From Chionoecetes opilio (lineage: Eukaryota; Arthropoda; Malacostraca; Decapoda; Majidae), in assembly GCA_016584305.1 (NCBI GenBank), contig JACEEZ010020966.1:185862-249861 (forward strand): a stretch of 64,000 nucleotides of DNA, in the 5' to 3' direction. Of this stretch, positions 44,332-56,027 are shown one piece after another (the stretch's first letter is position 1; each line of letters opens with the position of its first letter). A program made the position numbers and the translations under genes. The notes under the pieces are model-generated. The model did not search any database. It was not told the DNA's origin and saw only the letters and a list, made by a program, of their open reading frames with translations.

Positions 44332-45152
44332 AGTCGTCTTATCGGTAGCATGGCTAATGTCCCGGATTGTGCTACCAGGGCCCGGTGTCCCTGATCCGTC
44401 TGCACCATCCTGCCCTGAACTTGGTGGTGGAGTCGCAGTGATGAGCGTCTGCGCTTGCCGTAGATGGCGTCTGTTCCGTATGGAGATCCGGCCACTGCCT
44501 TATCAGCCTCACTGCGTACTGCTGGTGGGGGCGGGACTCAACTATGATTCCGGTTCTGTCCCACAATTTGCTATCTGCGTCTTGTACCCACACTCGTGTA
44601 CCAGGCTCTAATGGTGGGAGCTGGCGGTGCACCCCTCCTCTCGCCTGAGGAAGTTCGTTCTGGGTCCTCGCCATTGCTCGCTCTCTCTGCCTCAGGTTCT
44701 TCTTCCAGTGCTGGTCGACCCTGTAGTGTTGTTTTGCCCCGGGAACGCCATCCCGCAGCTGTCGGCCGGTGACGAGCTGTGCTGGAGATTTGTTCACGTC
44801 CCTTAGCGGTGTGTTGAGGTATTGCAGGAGGGCCTTTGATGCCCGGTCATAGTCCAGGCTGCCCCCGGGGCCAGTGTTACTCCTGAGGAGCCTCTTCGCA
44901 GCTTTAACTGCTACTTCTGCCCTGCCGTTGGATTGGGGATAGTGCGCCGAGGAAAGCCGCACCTTGACCCCCCAAGTCCTGAGGAAAGTGGCCATCTCGC
45001 TGCTGGCCAAGTTGGTGCCGCCGTCCGTGGAAATCTCTTCTGACGCCCCCCACCTTGCGAAGAACCTCCTCAGGCGGGTGATGATCTTGCTTCAGCTGGT
45101 GCTACTCGGGAAGTGGGCCAGCTCCAACCAGCCAGTGAGGTGGTCAGCATAG
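44332..45152 (-). pseudogene. Gypsy integrase, catalytic and C-terminal part
   Basis: The minus strand encodes ATFLRTWGVKVRLSSAHYPQ then SNGRAEVAVKAAKRLL, with the Glu of the integrase D,D-35-E triad in NGRAE. The C-terminal region (TPLRDVNKSPAQLVTGRQL, then a basic stretch and VWVQDADSKLWDRTG) is the usual gypsy tail, without a chromodomain that I can see. A frameshift near 45095 separates it from the upstream integrase half (AYADHLTGWLELAHFP), which holds the first Asp. The protein would insert element cDNA into chromosomes; this copy is broken. Confidence 0.85.
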
Positions 45153-46192
45153 GCAAGGGAAGAGTTCCCCCCCAGCTGAAACATATCTGCGACAACCTGC
45201 TGGAAGGGGTAATCTGGCGGTGGCGTGATGATCAGCGGCTCCGGAGGTAGGGAGGGTGTGTGCTTCTCACAATCCTGGCACAGGTTACGATGGTGCTGCA
45301 GGTCCCCCTCCATGCCCGGCCAGTAAACCGACTGCCTAGCCCTACGTAGCATGGAATCGAGGTTCTGGTGTCCAGCATGGAGATTAGAGGCGACACGGTG
45401 CTGGAGCGGGGCTGGAACTACAAGGTGCACACTCCCACCACCAAACGTGTAGGTGACCAGGCTCCCAACCACTGCCAACCTGTCCCTCACCGTAAAGTAC
45501 GGACGCAGACAAGGTGCTTCTTGTGCTTTGTGCTGGTCCCAGTCTCCCGACATCACCTTGTTGAACAGCAGTTGAAATGCTGGGTCCTCCGATGCTGCCT
45601 TGGCCACCATCTCTTCGTCCATGTTAACAGGGCCGTCATGTTCCAGTGCTGCTGACATCACCGCGCACACTGCAGCCGCTATTTCCTCCTCCTGGTCCAT
45701 GTCGTCTACGTCTGGTGCCGCTTTGAGAGCAGGGAATCGCGACAAGGAGTCAGCCGCGTTATTCTGCTTGCCCGGCAGATACTTTATCGCAAACCGGTAG
45801 TGCAGCGTCTTCTCCTTCAGGCGGAGCAACCTGGGGTTCAACACCTTCGCAAGGGACCTGTCCTTGAACAAACCCACTAAGGGGCGATGGTCCGTCACCA
45901 CAAGGAGGTTGGGGCATCCTAGGAGAAACTGCCTGGCCTTGCGCAGACACCACGCTACCGCCAGAGCTTCTCCCTCGACTGCCGAGTACCCTGCTTCTGC
46001 TGGACTCAGGTGGTGGCTACCGCAGAGAGCCAGGCGCCATCCCCCCTGCAACAAACGGGTATCCGGTGAAGCACAGGCGCAGTGTTGCTGAGTAGGACAA
46101 CAAATCCTAGCCCTTCCTTGGACCAGTCCGTCACGACTGCCGTGGGCCTGGACTTCTCGTAATAGACAAGCCCATCCTTCGCCAACTGGCAA
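45092..46192 (-). pseudogene. Gypsy RNase H to integrase zinc-binding domain
   Basis: One open frame of about 366 codons. It begins within RNase H (YSAVEGEALAVAW, LLVVTDHRPLVGLF, KYLPGKQNNAADSLSRFP) and after a spacer enters the integrase HHCC region (LHAGHQNLDSMLRRARQS, YWPGMEGDLQ, LCQDCEKH). The order and spacing are those of Ty3/gypsy pol. It overlaps the RT frame at 46006-46192 in another phase, so one indel near 46085 joins the two. This is the longest intact piece of the element. Confidence 0.85.
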
Positions 46193-47157
46193 AGGGTGGC
46201 CTGCGCCTGATGGAACTTCTGGCGTAGTTGGTCGTCCCAGTAGACACGCTTGCCTGCTGGCATCTTGAGGAGCTCTTGGAAAGGCTCCATGACAGGCGCG
46301 ATGGCCAGGAATGGCGCCAGTTGATTAACCATGCCATGCCAGGATCTGATGTCAGTGATGGTGGGTCGGTCTGGCATGGCAAACTCCCTGATGGCTGCCA
46401 AGCACTCTGACGTGGGCTGGTAGTGCTCCCATCCCAGATGGAAACCCACGAATTCTGCCTCCCTGCGGCAGAACCTAAATTTTTCTGGTTTCAAGGTGAT
46501 TCCTGCTCTGGCACATGTGTCCAGAAACTCGTAAGTATGCCAGAACGCGTCCTCCACACAAGTGTCGTAGAGTAGCGTGTCATCTACGCACTTGTATTTG
46601 CGCAGGATGTCCTGGACGGAATCATCAAAGCGCTTGGTGTATGCGTCAGACGCCGAACAGTGCCCCATGGGCGTCCTCCGGTATCTGAAACGGCCCCAGG
46701 GCGTTATGAAGGTGGTAAGGCGTCGACTTTCCGCATCCAGTTCCACCTGATGGAACCCCCAAAAGGCATCGGCGACTGTCTTGTAAGTGTGCACCGGCAC
46801 CCCAGAAACCATGTCGAAAGGTGCGGCTGTGTGGTGCGTCTCCCTCTTACAGCATGCGTTTAGGCGTTGGAAGTCCACGGTGCGTCTTGGATGACCGGTC
46901 TTTTTCGCCACCACCACCATCCTCGCGCACCAGTCTGTGGCCTCGCTGGCAGGGACCGGCTCAATGACGCCCCTACTGACGTCCTCTTTTAAATGTGCCT
47001 TCACTTCGGCCTCCCAGTGCTTCGGAACGGTTGCAGGGGTGTGACAGGCGTATGGGGCAGCACCTGGCACGAGATGGATGTGGTGGGGAGGTCCCGCCAT
47101 CACTGGAAGGGGGGACCTGGTTGTGTTGAAGGTGGTTGACGAAAAGTGCTGTAGCAA
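46006..47157 (-). pseudogene. Gypsy reverse transcriptase
   Basis: An open frame of about 383 codons. RT motifs in order: VVVAKKTGHPRRTVDFQRLN (about residues 81-100), VADAFWGFHQVEL with the first catalytic Asp (D130), TPWGRFRYRRTPMGHCSA, then KCVDDTLLYD (D192, D193). The usual Tyr before V-D-D is Cys. The thumb/connection follows, then the start of RNase H (TAVVTDWSKEGLG, near residue 335). No genuine ATG is implied: the frame simply opens inside pol. Apart from the Y-to-C change and the frameshift near 46085, the region is well preserved. Confidence 0.9.
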
Positions 47158-47163
47158 TCACTC

Positions 47164-47853
47164 CTACAGCCTTGTAGCGTTCTCCTCCAGCGGGGGAAAG
47201 GGCACCTCAGTGGGCTTGGGTGACGCCTGGTGACTCACGCCCCCCTGAAAGCTTTCGCTGCATGCCGCCCCCACCACAGGCTGGGTGTGTAGTGGAAAGG
47301 CTTCTGGCACCAGGCCGAGGCCCTTACAGGCTCCCAGGGAGAGGTACAGGGACGTTGCTGAACGCACAAAGTACACCTCTTGCTTGGCTGACATGTTTCT
47401 CGCGATGATGTGACAAGTAGCAGAACCCAAGCACTGCAATCGTATGATCGCTACGTCCTTTACGTGCCCGCACTCCCTTAGTTCCCTGGGCTTTAAACCC
47501 AGTTTCTACATAAGCGCGGTGCCTGCCAAACACACCATAGCACCTGTGTCGGCTACGGGCATTACCCTCGCAGCACCGGTGCCGTGTGCCCCCTTCACTG
47601 TCACTTCCAACCGTGGGTGTAGAGAGAGCTGTGCCGCGGCCACCCTTACTGCTCCCGTCACAATAACAGCATCCTTGCGGCTGGCCGATTTACCCCTACA
47701 GCATTTTTTAAAGTGGCCCGTTTTCAAACACTTAAAACACTGGTTACCACTTGCTGGACAACGGCCTTTACCAGGGCCATGTGCGTAGCCACAATTGAGG
47801 CAGCTCGCGTGAGGTGCTTGCTGACGCTGTGTTGGGGCGCGAGCAGCGGCCAC
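47164..47853 (-). pseudogene. Gypsy nucleocapsid knuckle and protease
   Basis: 47853-47506 reads a zinc region (CLNCGYAHGPGKGRCPASG then CFKCLKTGHFKKCC), a spacer and the protease site VADTGAMVCLAG, with catalytic Asp in DTGA. A frame change near 47505 leads to 47439-47164 (LGSATCHIIARNMSAKQEVY..LGACKGLGLV), the rest of the protease and the link to RT. The double knuckle would bind element RNA. The same region is repeated at 56028-56414 and 54440-54712 in copy 2, with about 95% identity by eye. Confidence 0.85.
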
Positions 47854-47869
47854 GCACTCCTCTGTCTCG

Positions 47870-48261
47870 TCATCTGTGGAGGGCCGACTTCGCTGTCGAC
47901 GCTACTACGCTGCCAGCCGCACGACACCATACACCGGCGTCGCGCACTGCTGCCTCATGAGCAAAACACTTTTGCTGTAACTGATCCACACTGTTAAAGC
48001 TAGGGCACCCCTGAAACACTTCCTTTTTCAGAGCCGGGTCACTGAGGCCTACCATAACTTTACGGAGCAGCATGTAGTCCGACAAGTCTGTATCACACGT
48101 GGGGCACCGAAACTGGTACTCCACCGCCTCTGCCGTGCACTTCTGAAAGTAATCCTTCATGGGCTCACCCTCACGTTTGCCTGCTGCTGAAAAAACTGCT
48201 CCATCGCACGGCTTGGTTAGTAGACTGAAGCACTAACTCACCGATGGCGTTCAGGGCCTGG
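47870..48261 (-). pseudogene. Gypsy gag, C-terminal capsid part
   Basis: The frame 48160-47870 (MKDYFQKCTAEAVEYQFRCP, DLSDYMLLRKVMVGLSDPAL, KKEVFQGCPSFNSVDQLQQK) is a gag C-terminal capsid stretch, with the remainder continuing to the insertion point at 48261. A frame change lies near 47880. Copy 2 has the same sequence uninterrupted at 56440-56800. Confidence 0.8.
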
Positions 48262-49560
48262 GGGGAGATGCTGAGAAGTGCCATAGAGGTAAGGCGAAAA
48301 GAGCGCCTTACCCGTCTTCAGGCGCTTTTGTAACCGCCCGGCTAAGGCACCGGCTCAAGCCAATGTACAGTCGATATTTCAGGCTCTTTTGTCCTGCCTT
48401 ACACCTCCAAAGTCTAAGGCGTGGGCGTGGTCCGAGAATCCTACTAGCCAATCACGTTGCTTATCTGAGCGCTGCTTAGGCAGCTTCGACCAATCACAAG
48501 GCTTGTACACTTCTCTGCTGAAACAAGAATTTTTGTCCCTCCCTCCCTCACCAAGCACTTAAGGCAAGGATGCACCGCTCTCCACCGCCAAAAGCTGTTT
48601 CATCACAAGTTTGACGTTCAACGCAGGTTTTGCCCACTTATATATTTTTGCATTGGGACGTGCCATACACCATGATATTCGTTAAGGTGTGCTGATTCCG
48701 GGACAGTGAGTGAAAATTTAATACAAGCAAAATTACAGGAATAAGGAGGAGTTGAATAAAAAAAGGTGAAAAAAAAGTTTATACATGATTTAATTTTGCT
48801 CTCATTATCTTATTATAGGTATAGTTTACTGCAATTTTTATACATTCATGATATGCACAAATGTCTCGTGAAGATGATGGTATGTTCAGCTGTCCTAAAT
48901 ATCATCTGGTAGTATGATAATACCGTGTAATAGTACAACATTTTAGTGCGGGCGGAGCACCCGCCGCCCGCCCCCAACCAGCACACAACACAACATTTCT
49001 ATCACCAGCATTTAACACCCTAGAGTGCCGCATTTAGTCTTCCACGATCGATTCATACACACCTTGCAACACTATTATTACGTACACACCAATGCTTAGA
49101 GCGAGCTAGGGCGCCCTATCCACTAGGGCGCCTGTGGTAAGGCAAAACGCCCTCCCACCGCTATGCTCAGTCGAGAATGCCGCCTTAGTGGCACCGCTAA
49201 AGGCGCTGAAAACTATGGCATGGTCTGACCATGCCTTAGTGAGCTGCTGTTGGCCTGTGCCAGACATTCATCTTATGTTTAGAAGGCAAATACAGCCTTG
49301 TTACAGTTGCTACAACGTAACAATTATTATTACGTTGTAGCAACTGTAACAAGGCTGTATTTGCCTTCTAAACATAAGATGAATGTCTGGCAGAGGCCGA
49401 CAGCAGCTCACTAAGGCATGGTCAGACCATGCCATAGTTTTCAGCGCCTTTAGCTGTGCCACTAAGGCGGCATTCTCGACTGAGCATAGCGGTGGCAGGG
49501 CTTTTTGCCTTACCACAGGCGCCCTAGTGGATAGGGCGCCCTAGTCGCTCTCAGCATCTG
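48262..49560. mobile_element. hAT-like element with a 220-bp-arm hairpin
   Basis: Inverted ends AGATGCTGAGA, with GGGCCTGG on the left and GGGCCCTG on the right (approximate 8-bp duplication). Copy 2 of gag (about 56795-56805, CAGGGCCTGTTCCGG) is the empty site. The right half is an almost perfect hairpin: arms 49101-49320 and 49330-49549 around AACAATTATTATTACGTT. No ORF of note. Confidence 0.8.
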
Positions 49561-49565
49561 GGGCC

Positions 49566-49745
49566 CTGTTCCGGTGATAGCGTTCCCAAGTGCCACCCGG
49601 GTGTCTTGTGTCCAATGGCTTGTTGTAGCCTGGGGACACAGTTCAGGCGGGATGGGAGACGGCCACTGCAGGCGTCCATTCGTTCAGCTTCATACATGTC
49701 TCCATCGACTTCCTCCACGTTCGGAAAGCTGCCGCCGTCATAGTC
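49566..49745 (-). pseudogene. Gypsy copy 1 gag, N-terminal remnant
   Basis: CCGGTGATAGCGTTCCCAAG through AAGCTGCCGCCGTCAT matches 56806-56975 of copy 2, with small indels. It is cut off at about 49745 where copy 2 continues. Confidence 0.8.
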
Positions 49746-50480
49746 TAGTCAACATGTGGCTGAACCTCAAACAAATTGCTAACAAAGGTTTTTAACTTGG
49801 ATATTGGGCATGAATAACCTCTCTTTCGGAAAAAAAAAGTTTACCAGAATTTAAACCCTTTCCGAAAGGGGTCAACGGCCGCCATCTGTAAAATCCAAAA
49901 GGGGAAGATCTCCGACCCGCCGCCACAAACGGTTTTTTCCTCCTCTTATCCATAATAATTAAGCTAGGTCAATAATTTTTACACCAAATGCATGACTAGT
50001 ATGCCATTTCCATACAATTTTTATCAAAATTGGTTACAGTAGTTTTGTGCAAAAAACATTAAAAAACCCATAAATTAGAAAAAAAAAAAGATATTTTTTG
50101 CATGGAAAACCCACACAGGGCCCACCCCAGCCAGCTTGACATTTTTTGGTGTTTTAAATTGTAATGATAGGTAGCTATATGCTTAACAATAACAACACCA
50201 GAAATGACTAGCCCCTGCCATTGTTTCATGCTTTTTTTATTCTTATAAAAAATATGAATATAAAAGGGTACAAAAACAGATAAGTAGCCTTTTTCAAGGC
50301 AAACAATTTTCACATAATTCCTGACATTTAATAAAAAAATAGGTCCAAAATAAGTAAAACTTTCAATAATGGAATGGTCGTTTGGGCGAATGCTGGGGCA
50401 AGGGTCTTGCATAACCCCCCACAGAACAAGTTCAGGAACGGACCCAAAGAAAAATTTTGTAAATAGTCAAGGTTTTTTAA
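49746..50480. other. AT-rich stretch without a gene
   Basis: No conserved frame, repeat unit or element end recognised. The sequence ends in an assembly gap. Confidence 0.6.
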
Positions 50481-50937
50481 NNNNNNNNNNNNNNNNNNNN
50501 NNNNNNNNNNNNNNNNNNNNNNNNNNNNNNNNNNNNNNNNNNNNNNNNNNNNNNNNNNNNNNNNNNNNNNNNNNNNNNNNNNNNNNNNNNNNNNNNNNNN
50601 NNNNNNNNNNNNNNNNNNNNNNNNNNNNNNNNNNNNNNNNNNNNNNNNNNNNNNNNNNNNNNNNNNNNNNNNNNNNNNNNNNNNNNNNNNNNNNNNNNNN
50701 NNNNNNNNNNNNNNNNNNNNNNNNNNNNNNNNNNNNNNNNNNNNNNNNNNNNNNNNNNNNNNNNNNNNNNNNNNNNNNNNNNNNNNNNNNNNNNNNNNNN
50801 NNNNNNNNNNNNNNNNNNNNNNNNNNNNNNNNNNNNNNNNNNNNNNNNNNNNNNNNNNNNNNNNNNNNNNNNNNNNNNNNNNNNNNNNNNNNNNNNNNNN
50901 NNNNNNNNNNNNNNNNNNNNNNNNNNNNNNNNNNNNN
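50481..50937. other. Assembly gap (457 N)
   Basis: A run of N. Open frames that cross it are meaningless. Confidence 1.
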
Positions 50938-51039
50938 GAAAACAAAACCCAAGTTTTTTTATTCCCTCTCATCCCCCCCCTTTTTTTCCTTCGTCTTACC
51001 CTTTATTCTTCCCTCTTCTCTACCTAATTCCTCCTCTCA

Positions 51040-51438
51040 TCCTATACTACTACTACTACTATACTACTACTACTACCTACTCCCTACTAACTATACTACT
51101 ACTACCACTACAAATCTAATGCTGCTACTACTACTATAGCCGTGTTTTTGTCGTCCAAGCATCGTCTTGGTACGAAAACCGTTTTTTCTCGCAATTAAAA
51201 AAACGGTTTGGGTTTTCTGCGACAACAACACCAACAGCTTGGTAGGGGCCGAAATAAAAATCAGTCCAAAACATTGCAAACAATATCACAAAGCAGTAAA
51301 ATACACATTTCAGCAAGTGTTTTTTGGGAGTGACCCTTCCCGTATTCCAAGACGGGTTTGGGAAAGATAAAAACACGGCTTATTACTGCTGCTACTACTA
51401 CTACTATTACTGCTGCTACTACTACAAATACTACCAAC
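51040..51438. repeat. CTA/CTG microsatellite with an inserted MITE
   Basis: (CTA)n at 51042-51137 continues as (CTA/CTG)n at 51382-51438. The MITE at 51139-51381 lies between the two parts. Confidence 0.85.
51139..51381. mobile_element. Short MITE in a CTA microsatellite
   Basis: Ends AGCCGTGTTTTTGTC and, inverted, AGCCGTGTTTTTATC, flanked by TAT on both sides. 243 bp, no ORF. From 51439 to 51820 I see no gene. Confidence 0.75.
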
Positions 51439-51820
51439 TGCTATAGAAAGTTAGAGAGGAAGAAGAGGAGGAGAAGGAAAAGGAGAAGCTGGGAATCAAA
51501 GGAATACAAAGGAAACACAAAAAAGCAACAGACCGATGGGTCCTTACAAGGCTGTTTGCTTTAACTACACTACACTAACTAGATATAAGAGAGAAAGGAT
51601 AGGAAGTAGAAGGCTCCTCCCCACCCCCCATCCCTCCAGCCGAAGCTGGCCGGAAAAAAGTGATACCATGCAATATAGAAAAAACTGCATGGAATTTGTG
51701 AGGAAAGTTGAAAGCTGTAATCTATGGCTAACTACTACTAGTTTGTGGGGGTAGGTTTAGTGCTTGATAGATAGGTAATGTTATGTGGTTTTGTAATGGT
51801 GTGAACACAGTGGGGGAAAG

Positions 51821-52375
51821 GTTTTCCAAGGGTGGTGGCGGCAGCCTTGCCTGGCGCTTTTCTTGGAGCAGCAGTCAATCAGGCCCAGCTCCGTTCAATC
51901 CACTGCGGATTGTGACTTTCCATGTAGGACGCCATACACTTCAATGCCTCCTGCAGCAGTGACCCCTGGTACCTTAAATCCGATGGTGGTCACTAACTGT
52001 CAGGACCCTAACTGAACCCAGCCCGTCCACAGGTCGAGAGTAGAGTGGTAACCGTTAAACCCCGGGCTTTTTGTGTGTGTTATGAGGTCTAATTTAGTGT
52101 TTGGTGTAGGCTCAGTGTGGAATTTCAAGGGTTGGTGCGGCAGCCTTGCCTGGCGCTTTCTTGGGAGGCAGCAGTCAATCAGGCCCCAGCTCCGTTTCAA
52201 TCCACTGCGGTGTGCACTTTCCAAGTAGGACGCCGTGCACTTCCAATGCCCCCTGCAGCAGTGACCCCTGGTATATAAATCCCGATGGTGGTCACTAACT
52301 GACAGGGCCCTTACGAACCACAGCCCGTCACAGTTCAAAAGTTTTGTAGTAGTGACCGTTTACTCGGGGCTGTCT
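51821..52375. repeat. Tandem pair, 300-bp offset
   Basis: GGCAGCCTTGCCTGGCGCTT, CAATCCACTGCGG and CAGCAGTGACCCCTGGTA occur at about 51840-51975 and again at 52138-52272. Probably a duplicated SINE-like or gene-derived segment; no conserved frame. Confidence 0.75.
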
Positions 52376-52379
52376 GAGA

Positions 52380-54340
52380 CGTGTGGGAGGGTTTGTGTAG
52401 ACCGACTCGCAATCATTTTACGCAAATGAGAGAAAGTATCAGAGGCCCGCGAGATACATTTATTTTCCGAGATAACAGTGACAACCGGGATTTGATATGA
52501 AATATTAATGAGGCGATTTTTAAATGATTCTATTGTATTTGAGTTTACTACGTCTGACGGCAGCCCATTTCCAAAACTTTTTACAACACGGTTGTGAAGA
52601 AGTACTTTGCTTTCGTTCTTTTACAAACCTTTCCTGCTTATTTTAAAATCCGTTGTTTCTAGTTGAGCTTGACCGGTCTAGCGTGAAAAGATTTTCTGGG
52701 CCCTACGTTCGTAAATCCATTGAAAATTTTAAAGACTTCGATGAGGTCACCTCTTATCCTTCGTTTTGTTAGTGGGAATAAGTTAAGTTTCTTTGAGCCG
52801 ATTTTCGACGATTTATTACGCAATTTAGGTATCATTTTGGTTACTCTGCGCGTTATTTTTTTTTAGTTTAATTTTGTCCTTTTTTTATTAAGGTGCCAGA
52901 ACTGCACACAGATCTAATTGGGGCGAACAAGCGAGTTAAAAGGTGAGTAAACTTTTCAGATTTGAAACTGAAAGTTGTCCAATAAGCTAACCAATTTTTT
53001 GAGTTTTTACTACCTCTATAATTGGTTATTCGTTGAGATCTTTCGAGATTAACGCCTAAATCTTTTCTTTACAACACTTTCGTTGAATCGTTCAAACAGT
53101 AACTTTTATGGGGTTGTTATACCGATATGTGTCATGACATTTGTCAGGGTTTAAATTCTTTGCCATGTTTTTGACCATTCTGTTAGCGTGTTTTAAACGT
53201 TTTGTATGAGTTGGCGCTGGATTCTGTAGACTATTTTGATTTTCGGTCATCAGCAAATTTCGATATCCTGCATGTGATTCCTCGTCAAAGTCATTTATGT
53301 ATATTAAGAACAGGATAGGTCCGAGAACTGATCCTTGAGGAACACCACTATTTACACTGGTCCAGTCAGAAAAATTTCCATTTATTACCACCCTTTGTTT
53401 ACGATTTGACAGCCAGTTTTTTTATCCAATTTGAAGATGGCCTGTTATACCTTGAGCTTTTACTTTGCTAATGAGACGCTTATGAGGAACTTTGTCGAAC
53501 GCTTTTTAAAATTGAGGTAAACTACGTCTACTGCCCTCGGGTTGTCGTACATTTTAAATACACTATTGTACAAAAACAAGTAAGTTTGAGAGGCCATGAG
53601 CGTTTATTTTTTGAATCCATGCTGCGAATCTTTGATTATGTCATTTTCTTCTAAGAAATTAACGATTTTGTCTTTTTATGATGGATTCCATTAATTTTCC
53701 AGCAACTGATGTTACACTGATTGGGCTATAGTTTCGGGCTGCGACTTGCTTCCTTTTTTAAATATGGGTGTGACATTTGTTGTTTTCCATTCGCTACGGT
53801 ACTTTCCGGTGAGTAAAGACTTATTAAAAAGATGGAAAGTTTGGGTTTTACTATTTCGTTTTTGCTTCTTTAATATGCTGGCGAAATTGTGTCAGGACCG
53901 GGCTTTTTAATTTCATGTTATTTACGCGGCAAATGGGTCAATTCCTGAAAGGTTAAAGAGCTGAGCAAGTAAACCCTTGTTCTGGTTTTCGGGAGGGTTG
54001 ATTTTGCGTGTTTTCCTACTGTGAAAACTGATGCAAAAAAGTTTAATTAGAGTATAGCCCCTAGTACTTTCTTTTCTGTGTGTTCGCCATTTTTCCATTT
54101 CCAAAGGTTTTTATGTTGAGTCATACTTTTTTCTTTTTAACATAGTGTAGAATTCTAGGGTTCTTTTTAGTTTAGGAGTGGAGAGGAGGGGGAAGAAGGT
54201 TGGAGCTTTTGTTGGGATGGTAATTTGTAAACCAGCTAGGCGTGGGGAAACCTGTATTGGCTGAAACTTTTTGAAACTACTATGTGATTTGCTGGCGAGG
54301 CTGTGACCGTCTTGTACTCGCTCACCATCGCTATCGAAGC
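52380..54340 (-). pseudogene. CR1/Jockey-like LINE ORF2, broken
   Basis: A minus-strand non-LTR reverse transcriptase with many frame breaks. Readable blocks from right to left: SVTSVAGKLMESII (about 53700), KDSQHGFK (about 53620), a palm segment leading to [20 protein letters not shown] (53350-53290), a degraded FADD region near 53250, [12 protein letters not shown] and the C-terminal tail with LRT.GPENLFTLDRS (about 52720-52690). This order is the standard LINE RT. The endonuclease part is not visible. Likely the same broad group as the fragments at 4327 and 5827. Homopolymer changes suggest consensus errors add to the damage. Confidence 0.8.
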
Positions 54341-54344
54341 CCAT

Positions 54345-54712
54345 AGGACACCGTCCGCCCTGCCATATCTCGTACCAGAACCCCCCGGCCCGGGGTGTAG
54401 AAAAGAGGAAGTTAGTTAAGCAAAAACCCCGGGGCCCTTTAACTCTTTGAATGTCTCCCCTGGTGACTCACGCCCCCCCTAAAAGTTTTGCTGCTGCCCT
54501 CCCCCCACAGGCTGGGGTGTAGTGGAAGGCTTCGGGGCACCAGGCCGAGGCCCTTACAGGCCCCCCAGGGAGAGGTTACAGGACGTTGCTGAAAGCACAA
54601 AGGGGACACCTCTTGCTTAGTTGACAGTTTCCCGCGATGATGTGACACTACGAACCCCAAACACGCATCGTTGTTTCCCACGTTTTAGGTGCCCGCACTC
54701 CCTTTGTTCCCC
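54345..54712 (-). pseudogene. Gypsy copy 2, protease/RT linker segment
   Basis: Matches 47230-47490 of copy 1 (ACTCACGCCCCCC, GCACCAGGCCGAGGCCCTTA, ACCTCTTGCTTAG). Many run-length differences. Separated from the rest of copy 2 by a hAT-like element. Confidence 0.8.
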
Positions 54713-56027
54713 GGGGGGAATGCTCGAAAGAGTTACGGGCCCGTAAATATTACCCCAGGGGGTTTTACCTCTAGCGCCCCTAAGGGAGATGCTCAAACCA
54801 TTTTTCCTTGGTACGGGGCCCCCGAGGCTAAGGGTGGTTTTGGAGCACCCAAAAATCCCAAGGGAGTGAAAATTTGAAGCGGGTAGAGATCAACAAACAT
54901 AAATTCAAGTTGTATCACTATACTTTATGTTTTTTGTGTTTATAAGCCATTTCATGCTTTCCTGTTTTAAATGTGATGGTTTTTGCTTTATTTACTTCCA
55001 TTTATCATTTTAAAATACAAAACGTATACTTGTAAAAAATTCATATTTGGGCAAACCTAATATTAAAAATATATATCGGGCGACTTCTTTTAATCAAAAA
55101 ATATGTTCATCATACAAGTTTGGCAGCTATAATGATGCGGTGGTGGTGGTGGTATCAAATGTCTGACGTACAAGTACACACGCACGTAATACAAAGCAAG
55201 GGTATTATAAATTTACTAACCTTGCACACAAAGGGCACTATTTAAGTGAAGTGGGTTTGTCCCCCAGTGCGTCTTGTCTGACCTAAGGGGAACGCGCAGT
55301 TCTGTCCACTATAACAAGCCGCCGCGGCTCGAATACGGCATGTCTCGATACGGGCCCAGCCAGCAATGGTCCATACTCCATAGATGCTAATTTCGGGCAC
55401 GCAGGACTCGAACCTATGATCAGCGCATCAAGGTATACCCTGGGTAGTCTCTCTAGTATTCAGCGGGCGAATATTACGCTGAAAAGCTAATATGGCAGCT
55501 ATGTATTATCGTAACATTCTGGCGGTGTTGTGCTAAAATTGGCCTTATTTCAGAAATGGCCGATTTTAGCATAACACCGCAAATAGTATTTAGGTTAAGG
55601 TTAAATTATATTTAAATATGTTTAGGTCTGGTTTGGTTAGGAAGGTTTATGATAGGTTTTTTGTTAAGTTTTGTAAGTTATTAGGTTAAATAAGCGGGCC
55701 GCGGGACGATTTTCCCAAAGAGGGCCCATTTTAGCACAACAGCGGCATTGAAGTCTCTTTAAATTTTTTTATCGGGCTCCTGCAGCTGAGAGCATGTGAT
55801 TGGCTAGATAAGGCCCGTCATGCGAGGGGCTGCTCTGTGATTGGTCAGCAGGGAAATTTCCCCACACATATCCCTAAAATATCAATAATATTCCCCACCC
55901 AGAGGCCACCGATAACCGTATGGGAGTGACTGCTCGATATGAGTATCTCCCTCAGCCCACCCTCGTAAGGTTATTGTAGCCATACACTCATAAGTTGTCC
56001 CTTACGAGGGATTTTCGAGCATCCCTG
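54713..56027. mobile_element. hAT-like element in gypsy copy 2
   Basis: The left end GGGGGGAATGCTCGAAAGAG and right end, read inverted, CAGGGATGCTCGAAAATCCC are inverted repeats. Flanks CCCCGG and CCCTGG suggest a short target duplication; copy 1 (about 47477-47490, GTTCCCTGGGC) is the empty site. The interior is mostly AT-rich, with no transposase. Confidence 0.75.

Larger units (their letters stand above)
44332..48261 (-). mobile_element. Ty3/gypsy retrotransposon copy 1, broken
   Basis: A minus-strand gag-pol body reading gag, CCHC nucleocapsid, protease, RT, RNase H and integrase from right to left. Frames shift several times. No LTR pair can be shown in the window. Its gag is split by a hAT-like element at 48262-49560 and continues at 49566-49745. 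A second partial copy is at 54345-57248. Confidence 0.85.

Noticed and set aside
49134..49516. A pair of identical 68-codon genes in opposite directions
   Set aside because: They are the two arms of one hairpin, so the frames mirror each other.
50328..51139. Reading frames of over 200 codons
   Set aside because: They run through the N gap.
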